Shown piece by piece: positions 48,149-58,536 of a stretch of DNA of 64,000 nt. This DNA is from Candidatus Vesicomyidisocius sp. Pext_18_S21 (GTDB lineage: Bacteria; Pseudomonadota; Gammaproteobacteria; PS1; Pseudothioglobaceae). The DNA is taken from positions 885,798 to 949,797 of the forward strand of contig CP072535.1 in the NCBI GenBank assembly GCA_021730165.1, given 5' to 3'. Within the stretch, counting starts at the first letter, position 1; the number at the start of each line of letters is the position of its first letter. A program made the translations under genes and the position numbers. The notes under the pieces were generated by a model. It saw only the letters and a list, made by a program, of their open reading frames with translations, did not search any database and was not told the DNA's origin.

Positions 48149-49666
48149 ATGTGTGGTATTGTTGGTATTTTATCTACAAATAAAAAAAATATAGCTATTT
48201 ATATTTATGATGCGTTAACTATCCTACAACATCGTGGTCAAGATGCAGCAGGTATTGTAACTGTATATAAAGGACGTTTTTATATGCGTAAATCAAACGG
48301 CCTGGTTAAAAACGTCTTTAGGACTAAACACATGACACAATTATTAGGTAATATGGGTATTGGACATGTGCGTTATCCTACTTCAGGAAGCTCATCCAAT
48401 GCAGAAGTGCAACCTTTCTATGTTAACTCTCCATATGGTATTACATTTGCACATAACGGTAACCTAACTAATACTAAACAGTTATCTAAAGAATTATTTG
48501 AACAAGACCTTCGCCATATTAACACCAATTCTGATTCAGAAATTTTACTTAATGTATTTGCCAGTGAATTATCTAAACTAAAAAAACAACGTATTAACGA
48601 GTCTGATATTTTTAACTCTGTCTCACAAATACACAAGCGTGTACGAGGTGCTTATGCAGCCATTGGTATGATTCCAGGATATGGTATTTTTGGCTTTAGA
48701 GACCCGAATGGCATTCGTCCACTTATTCTTGGCAAACGCATCAGCAAAAATGGCACTAAACATATGTTGTCTTCTGAAAGTGTAGCACTTAGAGCACTAG
48801 GTTATAAAATTATTCAAGATATAAAACCTGGTGAAGCAATCGTTATTGATAAAAATGGTAATATATTTATCAAACAATGTGCAGAAAAAGCCAAATACTC
48901 ACTCTGTATCTTTGAATTTGTATATTTTGCTCGTCCAGATTCAGTAATTGATAATATTTCAGTATATAAATCTCGTTTAAGAATGGGGGAAAAATTAGCC
49001 GAAAAAATTCATAAAGAATGGAACGTTGATAACATTGATGTTGTTATCCCTATCCCCGATACCTCTAGAGTAGCTGCTTTACAACTAGCACATAAATTAA
49101 ACGTTAGATACAGTGAAGGATTAATTAGAAATAGATATATTGCTCGTACATTTATCATGCCAGGACAAAAACTTCGCAAAAAATCAGTACGACAAAAACT
49201 CAGTACAATTGAGCTTGAGTTCAAAAACAAAAATGTATTATTAGTCGATGATTCCATTGTACGTGGCACAACAAGTGAACAAATTGTACAAATGGCTCGT
49301 GACGCTGGCGCTAATAAGGTATTTTTTGCCTCAGCCGCACCTGCTGTACGTTTTCCAAATGTATATGGTATTGATATGCCAAGTATGAAAGAGTTTATTG
49401 CCAACAATAGAAATATCGATCAAATCTGCAAAGCTATTGGTGCAGACAAGCTAATCTATCAAGATTTAGACGATTTAATCTGGTGCGTACAACAAGGTAA
49501 TAAGGCAATTACCACATTTGATTGTTCTTGTTTTAATGGTCAATACGTGACCAATGATATTGATCAAGACTATCTTAAACGTGTTGAATTATTACGGAGC
49601 GAATCCAATAAAAAAAATAACAATACCTCTGAAGCTTCTGAATTAATTAGTATTGATGTAGAATAG
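48149..49666 (+). CDS. purF: Amidophosphoribosyltransferase
   Basis: First committed step of purine synthesis: PRPP plus glutamine to phosphoribosylamine. The 505-residue protein begins MCGIVGI, so Cys2 is the N-terminal nucleophile without a propeptide. Glutaminase motifs HRGQDAAGI and GHVRYPTSG, and the PRTase motif [18 protein letters not shown] (18 residues), are present. Length matches E. coli (505). The cvpA-purF-metZ order is typical of pseudomonads and relatives. Confidence 0.97.
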   Translation: MCGIVGILSTNKKNIAIYIYDALTILQHRGQDAAGIVTVYKGRFYMRKSNGLVKNVFRTKHMTQLLGNMGIGHVRYPTSGSSSNAEVQPFYVNSPYGITFAHNGNLTNTKQLSKELFEQDLRHINTNSDSEILLNVFASELSKLKKQRINESDIFNSVSQIHKRVRGAYAAIGMIPGYGIFGFRDPNGIRPLILGKRISKNGTKHMLSSESVALRALGYKIIQDIKPGEAIVIDKNGNIFIKQCAEKAKYSLCIFEFVYFARPDSVIDNISVYKSRLRMGEKLAEKIHKEWNVDNIDVVIPIPDTSRVAALQLAHKLNVRYSEGLIRNRYIARTFIMPGQKLRKKSVRQKLSTIELEFKNKNVLLVDDSIVRGTTSEQIVQMARDAGANKVFFASAAPAVRFPNVYGIDMPSMKEFIANNRNIDQICKAIGADKLIYQDLDDLIWCVQQGNKAITTFDCSCFNGQYVTNDIDQDYLKRVELLRSESNKKNNNTSEASELISIDVE

Positions 49667-49690
49667 AGTTATTTAACAATTTTAAAAAAC

Positions 49691-50857
49691 ATGAAAGACT
49701 TAAGCTTTAATACTAAAGCCATACGTACAGGTTATAGAACTACTACTGAACAAGAACATTCTGAGGCAATATTTTTAACCTCCAGTTTTGTTTTTAGCTC
49801 AGCTGAACAAGCTGCCAATCGCTTTTCTAAAAAAGATCCAGGAAATATTTATGCACGTTTTACCAATCCTACAGTTGATGCTTTTGAAAAAAAATTAGCT
49901 ATACTTGAAGGTGCACAAGCATGTGTTGCAACTTCATCTGGTATGGCGGCGATCTTTGCAACAATTATGGCACTGTTTAAATCAGGTGATCATATTGTTG
50001 CTTCACGCAATATGTTTGGTACCTCAATTATAATGCTAAATACAATTATTACTAAATTTAATATTGATATTAGTTTTGTCAATTTATCTGACTTATCAGC
50101 TTGGGAAAATGCACTTAAAAATAACACCAAGCTTTTTTTACTTGAAACTCCATCTAACCCGTTAGGTGAGGTTGTGAATATTGACACACTTAGCAAAATA
50201 TCAAAAGCCAATAATATTCTGCTAGCAGTTGATAATACAATTCTAAGTCCTGCACTACAAACCCCTATTACTTTAGGTGCTGATATTGTAATACACTCAG
50301 CTACTAAATATATTGATGGTCAAGGTAGATGTTTAGCAGGTGTTGTAGCTGGAAGTACTGATATTATTGAACAAATTCATAGATTTTTACGCACCACAGG
50401 GCCTAGTTTAAGCGCCTTTAATGCTTGGATTGTACTTAAAGGACTAGACACCTTAAGTCTTAGAATGAAGGCGCATTCGGACAATGCACTCAAACTTGCT
50501 ATTTGGCTGGAAAACCAAGATCAAGTAGAAAAAGTCTATTATTTAGGTCTACCCTCCCACTCTAATCACAACTTGGCTAAATCTCAGCAATCTGGCTTTG
50601 GTGGTATTGTATCGTTTAAAATTAAAGGTGGAAAAAAATCGGCCTTTAAAATAATTAACGCTACTAATATACTCTCTATTACCGCTAATTTAGGTGATAC
50701 AAAATCTACCATCACTCATCCAGCAACAACAACACACGGACGTTTAACAAATGAAGAAAGACTTAACGCTCATATAACAGATGGATTAATCAGAATATCT
50801 GTTGGTCTAGAAGACATTAAGGACATCATTGCTGATATTAAGCAGACACTGGTATAA
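49691..50857 (+). CDS. metZ: O-succinylhomoserine sulfhydrylase
   Basis: PLP enzyme of the Cys/Met metabolism family forming homocysteine directly from an O-acyl-homoserine and sulfide. The 388-residue protein has YARFTNPTVDAFEKKLAILE (20 residues), SSGMAAIF, LETPSNPLGE, and the PLP lysine in HSATKYIDGQGR (Lys206). The purF neighbourhood and RFLRTTGPSLSAFNAW support MetZ over MetB or MetC. Direct sulfhydrylation suits a sulfide-rich life. Its stop codon overlaps a candidate promoter for fabA. Confidence 0.92.
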   Translation: MKDLSFNTKAIRTGYRTTTEQEHSEAIFLTSSFVFSSAEQAANRFSKKDPGNIYARFTNPTVDAFEKKLAILEGAQACVATSSGMAAIFATIMALFKSGDHIVASRNMFGTSIIMLNTIITKFNIDISFVNLSDLSAWENALKNNTKLFLLETPSNPLGEVVNIDTLSKISKANNILLAVDNTILSPALQTPITLGADIVIHSATKYIDGQGRCLAGVVAGSTDIIEQIHRFLRTTGPSLSAFNAWIVLKGLDTLSLRMKAHSDNALKLAIWLENQDQVEKVYYLGLPSHSNHNLAKSQQSGFGGIVSFKIKGGKKSAFKIINATNILSITANLGDTKSTITHPATTTHGRLTNEERLNAHITDGLIRISVGLEDIKDIIADIKQTLV

Positions 50858-50858
50858 T
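50850..50858 (+). promoter_or_regulatory. Candidate extended -10 promoter for fabA-fabB
   Basis: TGGTATAAT (perfect TGnTATAAT) spans the metZ stop codon, 27 bp before the fabA ATG. A weak -35 (TTGCTG, 50829-50834) lies 18 bp upstream. Transcription would start around 50865, beside an inverted repeat at 50868-50883. Confidence 0.5.
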
Positions 50859-50867
50859 CTAGATAAT

Positions 50868-50883
50868 TGTTTTACATAAAACA
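50868..50883. promoter_or_regulatory. Inverted repeat between fabA promoter and start codon
   Basis: Half-sites TGTTTTA and TAAAACA separated by CA, lying at about +4 to +19 of the proposed transcript and ending 2 bp before the fabA ATG. It could be an operator or a leader hairpin hiding the ribosome-binding site. It does not match known FabR or FadR sites as I recall them. Confidence 0.4.
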
Positions 50884-50885
50884 CA

Positions 50886-51395
50886 ATGCAAAATTCTTTC
50901 TCTTATAATGAATTAATTAAATGTGGCGATGGTGAATTGTTTGGATTAGGTAATGCCCAACTGCCAAAGCCACCTATGCTTATGTTTGATCGTATTAGTC
51001 ATATTTCTAATGATGGAGGAGAATACGGCAAAGGTGAAATTATTGCTAAATTAGATATTAATCCTAATTTGTGGTTTTTTAAATGTCATTTTAATGAAGA
51101 CCCAGTTATGCCTGGTTGCTTAGGACTAGATGCAATGTGGCAATTAATTGGTTTTTATCTTGGATGGTTAGGAGGGCCTGGCCGTGGTCGTGCACTCGGT
51201 GCTGGTAATATTAAATTTATTGGACAAGTACTGCCAAGTGCAAAAAAAGTAACCTATAAGATAGACTTATCACGCGTTATTGCACGTAAATTGTATATGG
51301 GTGTAGCAGACGCAACCATGGAAGTAGATAGCAAGATGATCTACGAGGCTACCAACCTTAAAGTTGGATTATTTACTGATACTAGCAAAATGTAA
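50886..51395 (+). CDS. fabA: 3-hydroxydecanoyl-ACP dehydratase/isomerase
   Basis: Dehydrates 3-hydroxydecanoyl-ACP and isomerises the product, introducing the double bond of unsaturated fatty acids. The 169-residue protein has the catalytic histidine in [20 protein letters not shown] (20 residues; His68, Asp82) and [13 protein letters not shown]. Length matches E. coli (172). Its stop overlaps the fabB start by one base, the standard fabAB operon. Confidence 0.97.
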   Translation: MQNSFSYNELIKCGDGELFGLGNAQLPKPPMLMFDRISHISNDGGEYGKGEIIAKLDINPNLWFFKCHFNEDPVMPGCLGLDAMWQLIGFYLGWLGGPGRGRALGAGNIKFIGQVLPSAKKVTYKIDLSRVIARKLYMGVADATMEVDSKMIYEATNLKVGLFTDTSKM

Positions 51396-52609
51396 TGCAT
51401 AGAGTTGTTGTCACAGGAATGGGAGTTGTTTCCAGTTTAGGTGTAAATTGTGCAGAGGTTCTAAACTCCTTAAAAACATCTAAATCAGGTATTAAATTTA
51501 ATGAAACCCAGGAAAATATAGGGCTTCGTTCGCACCTATCTGGAACAATTTCTGAGATAAATTCAGACAAAATTATTGATAGAAAGATGAAACGCTTTAT
51601 GGCTGATGCCGCCATTTACAATGCAGTTGCACTAGACGAAGCAATTAAACAATCAGGCTTAACAAAAGTACAAATCTCAAATGAACGTACTGGACTTATT
51701 ATGGGCTCTGGTGGAGCTAGTAACCAAAATATAGTTGAAGCTACTGATATATTACGAAAAAAAGGTATTAAACGCGTTGGGCCTTATCGTGTACCGCGTA
51801 CGATGGGATCTACAACCTCAGCTTGTCTTTCAACTCTATTCAAAATTAAAGGAATTAACTATTCAATCAGTTCTGCCTGCTCAACATCTGCACACTGCAT
51901 TGGAAATGCCATGGAACAAATACAAATGGGCAAACAAGACGTTGTATTTGCTGGCGGGGGGGAGGAGCTAGATTGGTCATTAACTATGTTATTTGATGCA
52001 ATGGGTGCTTTATCTTCTAAATATAATAAATTCCCTGAACAAGCCTCTCGTGCTTTTGACAAAGAACGAGATGGCTTTATAATTTCTGGTGGGGGGGGTG
52101 CTTTGACGCTTGAATCACTAGAATACGCACAAGCTAGAGGCGCGACCATTCTTGCAGAATTAACAGGATATGGTGCAACGTCCGATGGTTATGATATGGT
52201 TGTACCATCTGGTGATGGTGCTAAACGTTGTATGAAAATTGCTATATCAACAGCAAATGGACCTATTAACTACATCAATGCTCACGGTACCTCAACACCA
52301 ATTGGCGATGTAAAAGAACTAAATGCTATCAAAGAAGTCTTTGGTGATAATATTCCTAATATTAGCTCAACTAAATCACTTTCAGGTCATGCACTAGGTG
52401 CAGCAGGTGTAAATGAATCAATTTACTCATTACTGATGTTGCAAAATAATTTTATGACAAAGTCTGTAAATATCAATATACTAGATGAAGCAGCTAAAGG
52501 CATGCCGATTATACAAACAACAATCAAACAAACATTTAACCGAGTTATGTCCAACAGTTTTGGTTTTGGTGGTACAAATGCTTGTTTAGTCTTCGAAAAA
52601 TTTAAATAA
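51395..52609 (+). CDS. fabB: 3-oxoacyl-ACP synthase I
   Basis: Condensing enzyme required to elongate the cis-unsaturated acyl chain made by FabA. The 404-residue protein has the nucleophile in [12 protein letters not shown] (Cys162), catalytic histidines in NAHGTSTP and [11 protein letters not shown], the [14 protein letters not shown] segment and the C-terminal [14 protein letters not shown]. Length matches E. coli (406). Runs of G in its sequence (for example near 51955 and 52091) are intact, with no frameshift. Confidence 0.97.
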   Translation: MHRVVVTGMGVVSSLGVNCAEVLNSLKTSKSGIKFNETQENIGLRSHLSGTISEINSDKIIDRKMKRFMADAAIYNAVALDEAIKQSGLTKVQISNERTGLIMGSGGASNQNIVEATDILRKKGIKRVGPYRVPRTMGSTTSACLSTLFKIKGINYSISSACSTSAHCIGNAMEQIQMGKQDVVFAGGGEELDWSLTMLFDAMGALSSKYNKFPEQASRAFDKERDGFIISGGGGALTLESLEYAQARGATILAELTGYGATSDGYDMVVPSGDGAKRCMKIAISTANGPINYINAHGTSTPIGDVKELNAIKEVFGDNIPNISSTKSLSGHALGAAGVNESIYSLLMLQNNFMTKSVNINILDEAAKGMPIIQTTIKQTFNRVMSNSFGFGGTNACLVFEKFK

Positions 52610-53033
52610 CCAATTTTAAAATATCACACAAGGATCCACTCATAGCTCATAGCTCATATTGTAAGAACTCAATGTAAAAATAAAATAATTTTTCTCATAA
52701 CAACAAAATATATGAGATTAAATAACCATATAATATATGTTTATATTATCTTGTATATTAGAAATTATTAGTTAAATAATTTTGACTTTGAATATTTATC
52801 AGTTCAAAACAGAACGTACATTATATAATGCTATAGAAAAATTTAGTTGATTCAAATAATATTCTTTCCTGATAATCATCATTAACATTAATAGCAAAAG
52901 TAAAAAACTGACGCCTAATAGTTAATACTACCTTATCTCTATTAATCTAAAAAACATAATTCGTTAATAAATCAATCATTGTATATATACAATGTTAATA
53001 CTCCATTACATGTTATATTCAAATTTAATTAAA
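52610..53033. other. Gene-free stretch between fabB and secF
   Basis: 424 bp between convergent units. Holds a short tandem repeat (unit CTCATAG, 2.9 copies, 52639-52658) and a perfect 18 bp palindrome (52977-52994: half-sites CATTGTATA and TATACAATG) 40 bp beyond the secF stop. No gene seen. Confidence 0.5.
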
Positions 53034-53948
53034 TCAAGGTCTAGACTTTGATTTCTCAGATGAAAATAAATTTTCCTTTGTAACGCCTAACTCAAGAATC
53101 GTCAAACTTGCAACATAAATAGAAGAATAAGTGCCCACTAATACACCAATTAGTAATGCTAAAGAAAAACTATGAATAATCTCACCACCTAAAAAGAATA
53201 GTGCTAATAACACCAATAAAGTAGTCAAAGAGGTTGTTATTGTTCTAGATAATGTTTGGTTAAGTGCATCATTAATAATCCTAGAGGATTCAACATGCTG
53301 TGTTGACAAGAAATTCTCACGAATTCTGTCAAACACCACAATAGTATCATTCAAGGAGTAACCAATAACTGCTAATATAGCAGCCAGTACCGTCAAATCA
53401 AACTCGATTTGGAATAATGAAAAAACACCCAAAATGATGATAACATCATGAATAAGAGCTGCAATTGAGCCCAATGAAAAACGATATTCAAAACGAAATG
53501 ACACATAAATCAAAATACCAATCAGGGCATATAACATTGCTAGACCAGCATCATTCGTAAGCTCTTCACCCACCTTAGGACCCACAAATTCAACCCGACG
53601 AATATCAACATCATCACCCAATAAATAAATAATTTTTGAACTTAGCTTAGCATTAGAAATTGATTGAGACTCTAAACTAATTAAAATTTCATTAGTTGAG
53701 CCAAAATATTGAACATTAGCTCTTTTAAAATTTGCATTCACCAAAATAGCTCTAATCTCAGCTAGATCAACACTTTGTTGATATCCTACTTCAATTAAAG
53801 TACCACCTTTAAAATCAATACCTAATTTAAGTTCCTTCGTAGTTAATGAAAAAATACTAACTGAAATCAATAATACTGAAAATATAATGGCATAAGTACG
53901 CTTACCCATAAAGTTAATCGTTGGAATATTTAATACTTTAAAACTCAT
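53034..53948 (-). CDS. secF: Protein translocase subunit SecF
   Basis: Inner-membrane RND-type subunit that with SecD drives late steps of Sec export using the proton gradient. The 304-residue protein has six membrane segments, the N-terminal FKGGTLIEVGY, the periplasmic P4 region, the VGPKVGEEL motif, and the SLNDTIVVFDRIREN and SRTITTSLTTLLVLLALF (18 residues) motifs. It overlaps the secD stop by 4 bp. Confidence 0.96.
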   Translation of the reverse strand: MSFKVLNIPTINFMGKRTYAIIFSVLLISVSIFSLTTKELKLGIDFKGGTLIEVGYQQSVDLAEIRAILVNANFKRANVQYFGSTNEILISLESQSISNAKLSSKIIYLLGDDVDIRRVEFVGPKVGEELTNDAGLAMLYALIGILIYVSFRFEYRFSLGSIAALIHDVIIILGVFSLFQIEFDLTVLAAILAVIGYSLNDTIVVFDRIRENFLSTQHVESSRIINDALNQTLSRTITTSLTTLLVLLALFFLGGEIIHSFSLALLIGVLVGTYSSIYVASLTILELGVTKENLFSSEKSKSRP

Positions 53949-55792
53949 ATTGAAATCCCTTCTAACTTCTTACCACCATATATCTTATTAATGATTGCAC
54001 GTGAAACAATAATAGCTGTAAACATTGAAGTAATAATACCAATTGACAAGGTAATAGCAAAACCTTTGATTGGTCCAGTACCAAAACTAAATAAAATCAA
54101 TGCCGCAATCAAAGTCGTAATATTAGCATCTAAAATAGTCAATAGAGCTTTATCATAACCGATTGAAATAACTTTTTGTAAATTTTTATTTATTACCATC
54201 TCTTCTTTAATACGTTCAAAGATTAACACATTAGCATCAACTGCCATACCTACTGTTAACACAATACCTGCGATACCTGGCAGTGTAAGAGTAGCTTGTA
54301 ATAAAGACAAAATAGATAAAATCATCACTAAATTAAGCGTCAAAGCCACATTTGCTACCATACCAAATAGTTGATAACGTATAGCCATAAAGAATAACAC
54401 TAAAATAAATCCAACTAATACTGATATAACTCCTTTAGTAATATTATCTGAACCAAGACTTGGACCAATAGTACGCTCTTCAATAATTTCAATAGGTGCT
54501 GAAAGAGACCCAGCCCTTAATAATAACGCTAAATTACGCGCCTCTTTGATATTATCAATACCTGTAACCTGAAACCTTGACGAAAATATACCTTGAATTG
54601 TAGCAGCATTAATAATATCACTAGTAGTGGTACGCTTCTTAATGGTTTTACCATTCTTAAGAAGTGTTTCAACTTTATTCTCAATAAAAACAACTGCCAT
54701 ACGATGATGCAGGTATCTTTTAGTAGTATTAAACATCGCCCTACCGCCAGCACTATCAAGTGTGATATTAACCATTGGCGTGTTATTTTCTTGGTTAATG
54801 CCAGACGTTGCACCCGTAATATTTTCACCCGTTGTAATCACATGGCTTTTTAGCAAAAGTGGACGACCATCTTTAAAATAATAAAGTTTTGAGCCAATCG
54901 GCAAGCGCCCTGACTGAATAGCTATTTGTGGATCGTTCTTTTCATCAACCAGTCTAAATTCTAAAGTTGCTACCGCACCTAAAATTTCTTTTGCTCTAGC
55001 CGTATCTTGTACACCTGGTAATTGTACTACAATACGTTTCAAGCCTTGCTGTTGAATAATTGGCTCTGCTACACCTAATTCATTCACTCGATTACGCAAT
55101 GTTATAATATTTTGTTTAAGTGCACTTTTCTTAGCTTGTCTTTGTACACTCTCACTAATACCAATATTTAGTAATAAATCATCTGTATTATTCAGTAGAA
55201 TTAAATCATTCAATTCTGATTTAATTAACTGAGATGCCTCTTCTTTTAATTCAGATCGCTTAAAATGAATAACGATACTATTACCTTCGTGTTTTATGCT
55301 ACTATATAGTCTATCTTTACGTAATAAGACACGAAGTTCATTGTATGCTGTATCCATTAAAGCTGAAATTACCGCTTCCATATCAACTTCTAATAAAAAA
55401 TGAACACCACCTCTCAGGTCTAATCCAAGTGACATAGCCTTACCACCAATACTTGTCAACCAAACTGGCACAGAAGGTGCTAAATTTAACGCCACCACGT
55501 AACGCCGGCTCAGCACCTGATTAAGAGCTTTTTTAGCTAAAAGCTGTTGTGTATTATCCTTAAAACGTACTAAAATTCTTTGATTAATTAATTCAATAGA
55601 TTTAAACTTAATTTGTTGAACCTTTAATACATTTTTAATTTTAACTAAATCCTGATCAACAATCAAAGCATTACCTGCACTTGATACTTGAAGAGCTAAA
55701 TCAGAACCAAATATATTCGGTAATGCATATAATATTGAAAGCAATAAAACAAACACAATCAATGCATTTTTATGCCACGAATAATGATTCAT
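53945..55792 (-). CDS. secD: Protein translocase subunit SecD
   Basis: Partner of SecF. The 615-residue protein has an N-terminal membrane segment (about 10-28), D1 motif LGLDLRGGVHFLLEVD (16 residues), the large periplasmic P1 domain, RNRVNELGVAEPIIQQQG (18 residues) and VQLPGV, GPSLGSDNI before the second membrane segment, and D5/D6 motifs GIVLTVGMAVDANVLIFERI (20 residues) and FGTGPIKGFA. Length matches E. coli (615). Confidence 0.97.
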   Translation of the reverse strand: MNHYSWHKNALIVFVLLLSILYALPNIFGSDLALQVSSAGNALIVDQDLVKIKNVLKVQQIKFKSIELINQRILVRFKDNTQQLLAKKALNQVLSRRYVVALNLAPSVPVWLTSIGGKAMSLGLDLRGGVHFLLEVDMEAVISALMDTAYNELRVLLRKDRLYSSIKHEGNSIVIHFKRSELKEEASQLIKSELNDLILLNNTDDLLLNIGISESVQRQAKKSALKQNIITLRNRVNELGVAEPIIQQQGLKRIVVQLPGVQDTARAKEILGAVATLEFRLVDEKNDPQIAIQSGRLPIGSKLYYFKDGRPLLLKSHVITTGENITGATSGINQENNTPMVNITLDSAGGRAMFNTTKRYLHHRMAVVFIENKVETLLKNGKTIKKRTTTSDIINAATIQGIFSSRFQVTGIDNIKEARNLALLLRAGSLSAPIEIIEERTIGPSLGSDNITKGVISVLVGFILVLFFMAIRYQLFGMVANVALTLNLVMILSILSLLQATLTLPGIAGIVLTVGMAVDANVLIFERIKEEMVINKNLQKVISIGYDKALLTILDANITTLIAALILFSFGTGPIKGFAITLSIGIITSMFTAIIVSRAIINKIYGGKKLEGISI

Positions 55793-55807
55793 AATGGTTA
55801 CGTCTAA

Positions 55808-56149
55808 TTAAATTTTAGCGCTTCCTTTTGGCATTTTTTGATTAATACCTTGCTTTTGCACCTTAACTATAATACCATTAGCAATTTCTAATATTGCAAA
55901 AGACTCATCTACAGAAACAACTTTACCAATTATACCGCCATTAGTAACAACCTCATCACCTGTTTTTAATGCTACTAATAATGTTTTATGCTCCTTGGCA
56001 CGTTTTTGCTGAGGCCTAATCAATAAAAAATACATCAACGCAAACATAACTAATAAAAATGGTAGTCCACTCCATGAATCTATAATACTACTCTCTGACA
56101 CTAAACCTTCTGCGAATAATGGTACAATAATTAAATCTAATAAATTCAT
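55808..56149 (-). CDS. yajC: Sec translocon accessory protein YajC
   Basis: Small single-span membrane protein associated with SecDF-YidC. The 113-residue protein has the helix FLLVMFALMYFLLIRPQQK (19 residues), then the conserved LKTGDEVVTNGGIIGKV and a basic C-terminal tail. yajC-secD-secF order is standard; tgt and queA, usually upstream, are replaced here by serS. Confidence 0.95.
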   Translation of the reverse strand: MNLLDLIIVPLFAEGLVSESSIIDSWSGLPFLLVMFALMYFLLIRPQQKRAKEHKTLLVALKTGDEVVTNGGIIGKVVSVDESFAILEIANGIIVKVQKQGINQKMPKGSAKI

Positions 56150-56171
56150 TTTATCTCCTTATATAAAAAAA

Positions 56172-57461
56172 TTAATTCATAACTTCCAAACCACCCATGT
56201 AACTCTGTAAAACAGAGGGTATTTTAATACTTCTATCAGCTTGCTGATGATTTTCCAATACTGCCACTAACGTTCTACCAACTGCTAATCCTGAGCCATT
56301 TAATGTGTGTAATAATTCTAATTTATTAGTTTCTTTATTCTTATATCTTAATTGCAAACGTCGTGCCTGAAAGTCTTCAAAACAAGAGCAAGAAGAAATT
56401 TCACAATAAACATTTTGTCCAGGTAGCCACACTTCTAAATCATAAGTTTTAGCAGCAGAGAAACCAAGATCTCCTGCACATAAGTTAATTTTTCTATAAG
56501 GCAATTCTAATGCTTGTAAGATATCTTCAGCATGGGTGGTTAATACTTCTAAAGCTTGGTACGAATCTTGTGCTTTAACTACCTGTACTAACTCAACTTT
56601 TTCAAATTGATGTTGACGAATAAGACCGCGAGTATATCGTCCATAACTACCTGCTTCTGATCTAAAACTAGGTGTATGGGTCACAAACTTAAGAGGTAAA
56701 TCACTCTCTTTGATAATCATATCACGCATCATATTAGTCACAGGCACTTCACCAGTTGGAATTAGATACAATGTCTTTGTTTCTCCCTTCTCACCATGCA
56801 AATATGTTTTAAATAAATCGGCTTCAAACTTTGGTAACTGACCTGTACCAATCAAGGATTCTGTATTTACTAAATAAGGTACATAAGCCTCTGTATAGCC
56901 ATTAACTTCACTATGTCGATCTAACATAAATTGCGTCAATGCACGATGCAAACGTGCAATTTTACCAGTCATAACAGAAAATCTAGCACCAGAAATCTTA
57001 ACTGCTGTCTCAAAATCTAGTCCATACATAGCACCCAAATCAACATGGTCTTTTACATCAAAATCATACTTACCTAATTTACCCCATTTTGATACCTCAA
57101 TATTATCCTCTTCACTTTTACCATTAGGTACAGAATGATGAGGAATATTAGGCATCGATAAAATAATTACATTAATCTCAGATTGAATTAATTGTAAATT
57201 TGATTTTGATAAATTCAACTTAGTACTTAAATCTGCAATATTCTTTAATAAAGACTTAACATCTTCACCAGAAGCTTTAGCTTTTCCAATCACTTTAGAC
57301 TGCATATTGCGTAGATTTTGCAAATTCTCAGTTTCAATTTGATTTTTTTTTCTATTACTTTCTAACTCAAAAAATTGATCAACATCAAAATAAAAATATC
57401 GCTTCTTTAAGGCATTAGCAACAGCTTTTATGTCTAATCTAAGTTGTTTTTTACTTAACAT
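56172..57461 (-). CDS. serS: Serine-tRNA ligase
   Basis: Class II aminoacyl-tRNA synthetase for tRNA-Ser. The 429-residue protein has the N-terminal coiled-coil arm (about 30-100), motif 2 with [20 protein letters not shown] (20 residues) and [10 protein letters not shown], and motif 3 [18 protein letters not shown] (18 residues). Length matches E. coli (430). Same strand as yajC with 22 bp between, so it may head the serS-yajC-secDF transcription unit. Confidence 0.97.
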   Translation of the reverse strand: MLSKKQLRLDIKAVANALKKRYFYFDVDQFFELESNRKKNQIETENLQNLRNMQSKVIGKAKASGEDVKSLLKNIADLSTKLNLSKSNLQLIQSEINVIILSMPNIPHHSVPNGKSEEDNIEVSKWGKLGKYDFDVKDHVDLGAMYGLDFETAVKISGARFSVMTGKIARLHRALTQFMLDRHSEVNGYTEAYVPYLVNTESLIGTGQLPKFEADLFKTYLHGEKGETKTLYLIPTGEVPVTNMMRDMIIKESDLPLKFVTHTPSFRSEAGSYGRYTRGLIRQHQFEKVELVQVVKAQDSYQALEVLTTHAEDILQALELPYRKINLCAGDLGFSAAKTYDLEVWLPGQNVYCEISSCSCFEDFQARRLQLRYKNKETNKLELLHTLNGSGLAVGRTLVAVLENHQQADRSIKIPSVLQSYMGGLEVMN

Positions 57462-57544
57462 TGTTATATAATAATTTTATTATATATATTATATGCCTAA
57501 TTATACCAGGTCTAACTTTAAAAACTAATTTTGGAAATTATACT

Positions 57545-57832
57545 ATGTTTAATTCATTTTCAAGCAGTGATGCTTGCAAGCTATTAGCTAATGGTGCTCA
57601 ATTAGTTGATGTCCGTTCCAGTAATGAATTCGCTCAAGGTGCACTACCAAATGCAATCAACCTACCATTACAGTCTATTATAAGTGCTGATAAAATCATC
57701 GACCGTAATAAGGCTATTATTCTTTATTGTGTTACAGGCGTTCGTTCATCAACTGCTAAAAATTATTTAATAAAAATGGGTTATAAAAATGTTAACGATT
57801 TAGGCTCATTTAGAAATTATAACTGTGAATAA
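57545..57832 (+). CDS. Single-domain rhodanese-like protein
   Basis: Sulfurtransferase-fold protein of about 95 residues with VDVRSSNEFAQGALPNAINL (20 residues) and the active-site loop YCVTGVRSS, where Cys62 would carry a persulfide. I chose the ATG at 57545 because it matches the family N-terminus; the frame is open back to 57461, but that would add a 28-residue hydrophobic leader starting opposite the serS start codon. If real, that leader could be a signal anchor. Followed by an unknown gene and trxC. Confidence 0.85.
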   Translation: MFNSFSSSDACKLLANGAQLVDVRSSNEFAQGALPNAINLPLQSIISADKIIDRNKAIILYCVTGVRSSTAKNYLIKMGYKNVNDLGSFRNYNCE

Positions 57833-57865
57833 CACAATACAATAATAATGGTATAAACTTATACA

Positions 57866-58495
57866 ATGAGAGTTAAAAGCACTTGGCACAAAACTCAAGT
57901 GAAGACCATTGATGATATTGCTAGTACACTAGCATTTAATTCATGGCGTATTACTAAAAATCATCTAGAAGATTTAATTAACGAAGCATTCGTAATTGAG
58001 AAAGCACAAGTGTTTGATGTAATCTCTGAATACTTATACTTTTTAATTCAATGTATTGATAGATTGGTTTTTGATAAATTAAATTATAAGCAACGTCAAA
58101 CATTGATTATCAAACTTGCAAAGCAATCAGCTACTTATTTTAATGAAAATAAACAAGAACGTATTGGCTCAGGAGAGTATTGGAAGGAATTTATTCAAAC
58201 TTATAACACCAGGTCTCAAAACTACGCCAATTATGAATTTAAAAATGGTGAACCTAGTTATCATTTCTTAAGATACTTTGCAAAGAAAATACAAAAAGCT
58301 ATGACTAATGTTGATTCAAAATGGATTATCCAACAAATTATTGAAATTCAAGCACCAAAAGCCTTTAAATCAATAAAAATAAGTATTATAAATTTGATAG
58401 CAGTTGAAAAAATAATATTTAAGGCAGAACAAATAAAAAATAAAAACAAGATCCCTAGATCCAAACGAAAATCAACTCTCCCTAAATTACAATAA
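57866..58495 (+). CDS. Conserved-looking protein of unknown function
   Basis: 209 residues, largely alpha-helical by composition, with no membrane segment or signal peptide and a basic C-terminal tail (KIPRSKRKSTLPKLQ). Aromatic and acidic spots (HKTQVKTIDDIASTLAFNSW, SGEYWKEFIQTYN, YHFLRYFAKKIQ) look like conserved blocks, but I do not recognise the family. It lies between a rhodanese gene (33 bp upstream) and trxC (41 bp downstream) on the same strand, which suggests a sulfur/redox link by context only. No cysteines other than one in FLIQCID are visible. Confidence 0.8.
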   Translation: MRVKSTWHKTQVKTIDDIASTLAFNSWRITKNHLEDLINEAFVIEKAQVFDVISEYLYFLIQCIDRLVFDKLNYKQRQTLIIKLAKQSATYFNENKQERIGSGEYWKEFIQTYNTRSQNYANYEFKNGEPSYHFLRYFAKKIQKAMTNVDSKWIIQQIIEIQAPKAFKSIKISIINLIAVEKIIFKAEQIKNKNKIPRSKRKSTLPKLQ

Positions 58496-58536
58496 ACTCA
58501 ACCCACTCATAATAATATCAATAAATAGGAGCTAAT

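Noticed and set aside
52639-52658. CTCATAG tandem repeat as a CRISPR or VNTR array
   Set aside because: Only 2.9 copies of a 7 bp unit, with no spacers; simple slippage.
57461-57544. 28-residue N-terminal extension of the rhodanese protein
   Set aside because: The start would sit exactly opposite the serS start codon and the extension is not part of the family; kept only as a remote possibility of a signal anchor.
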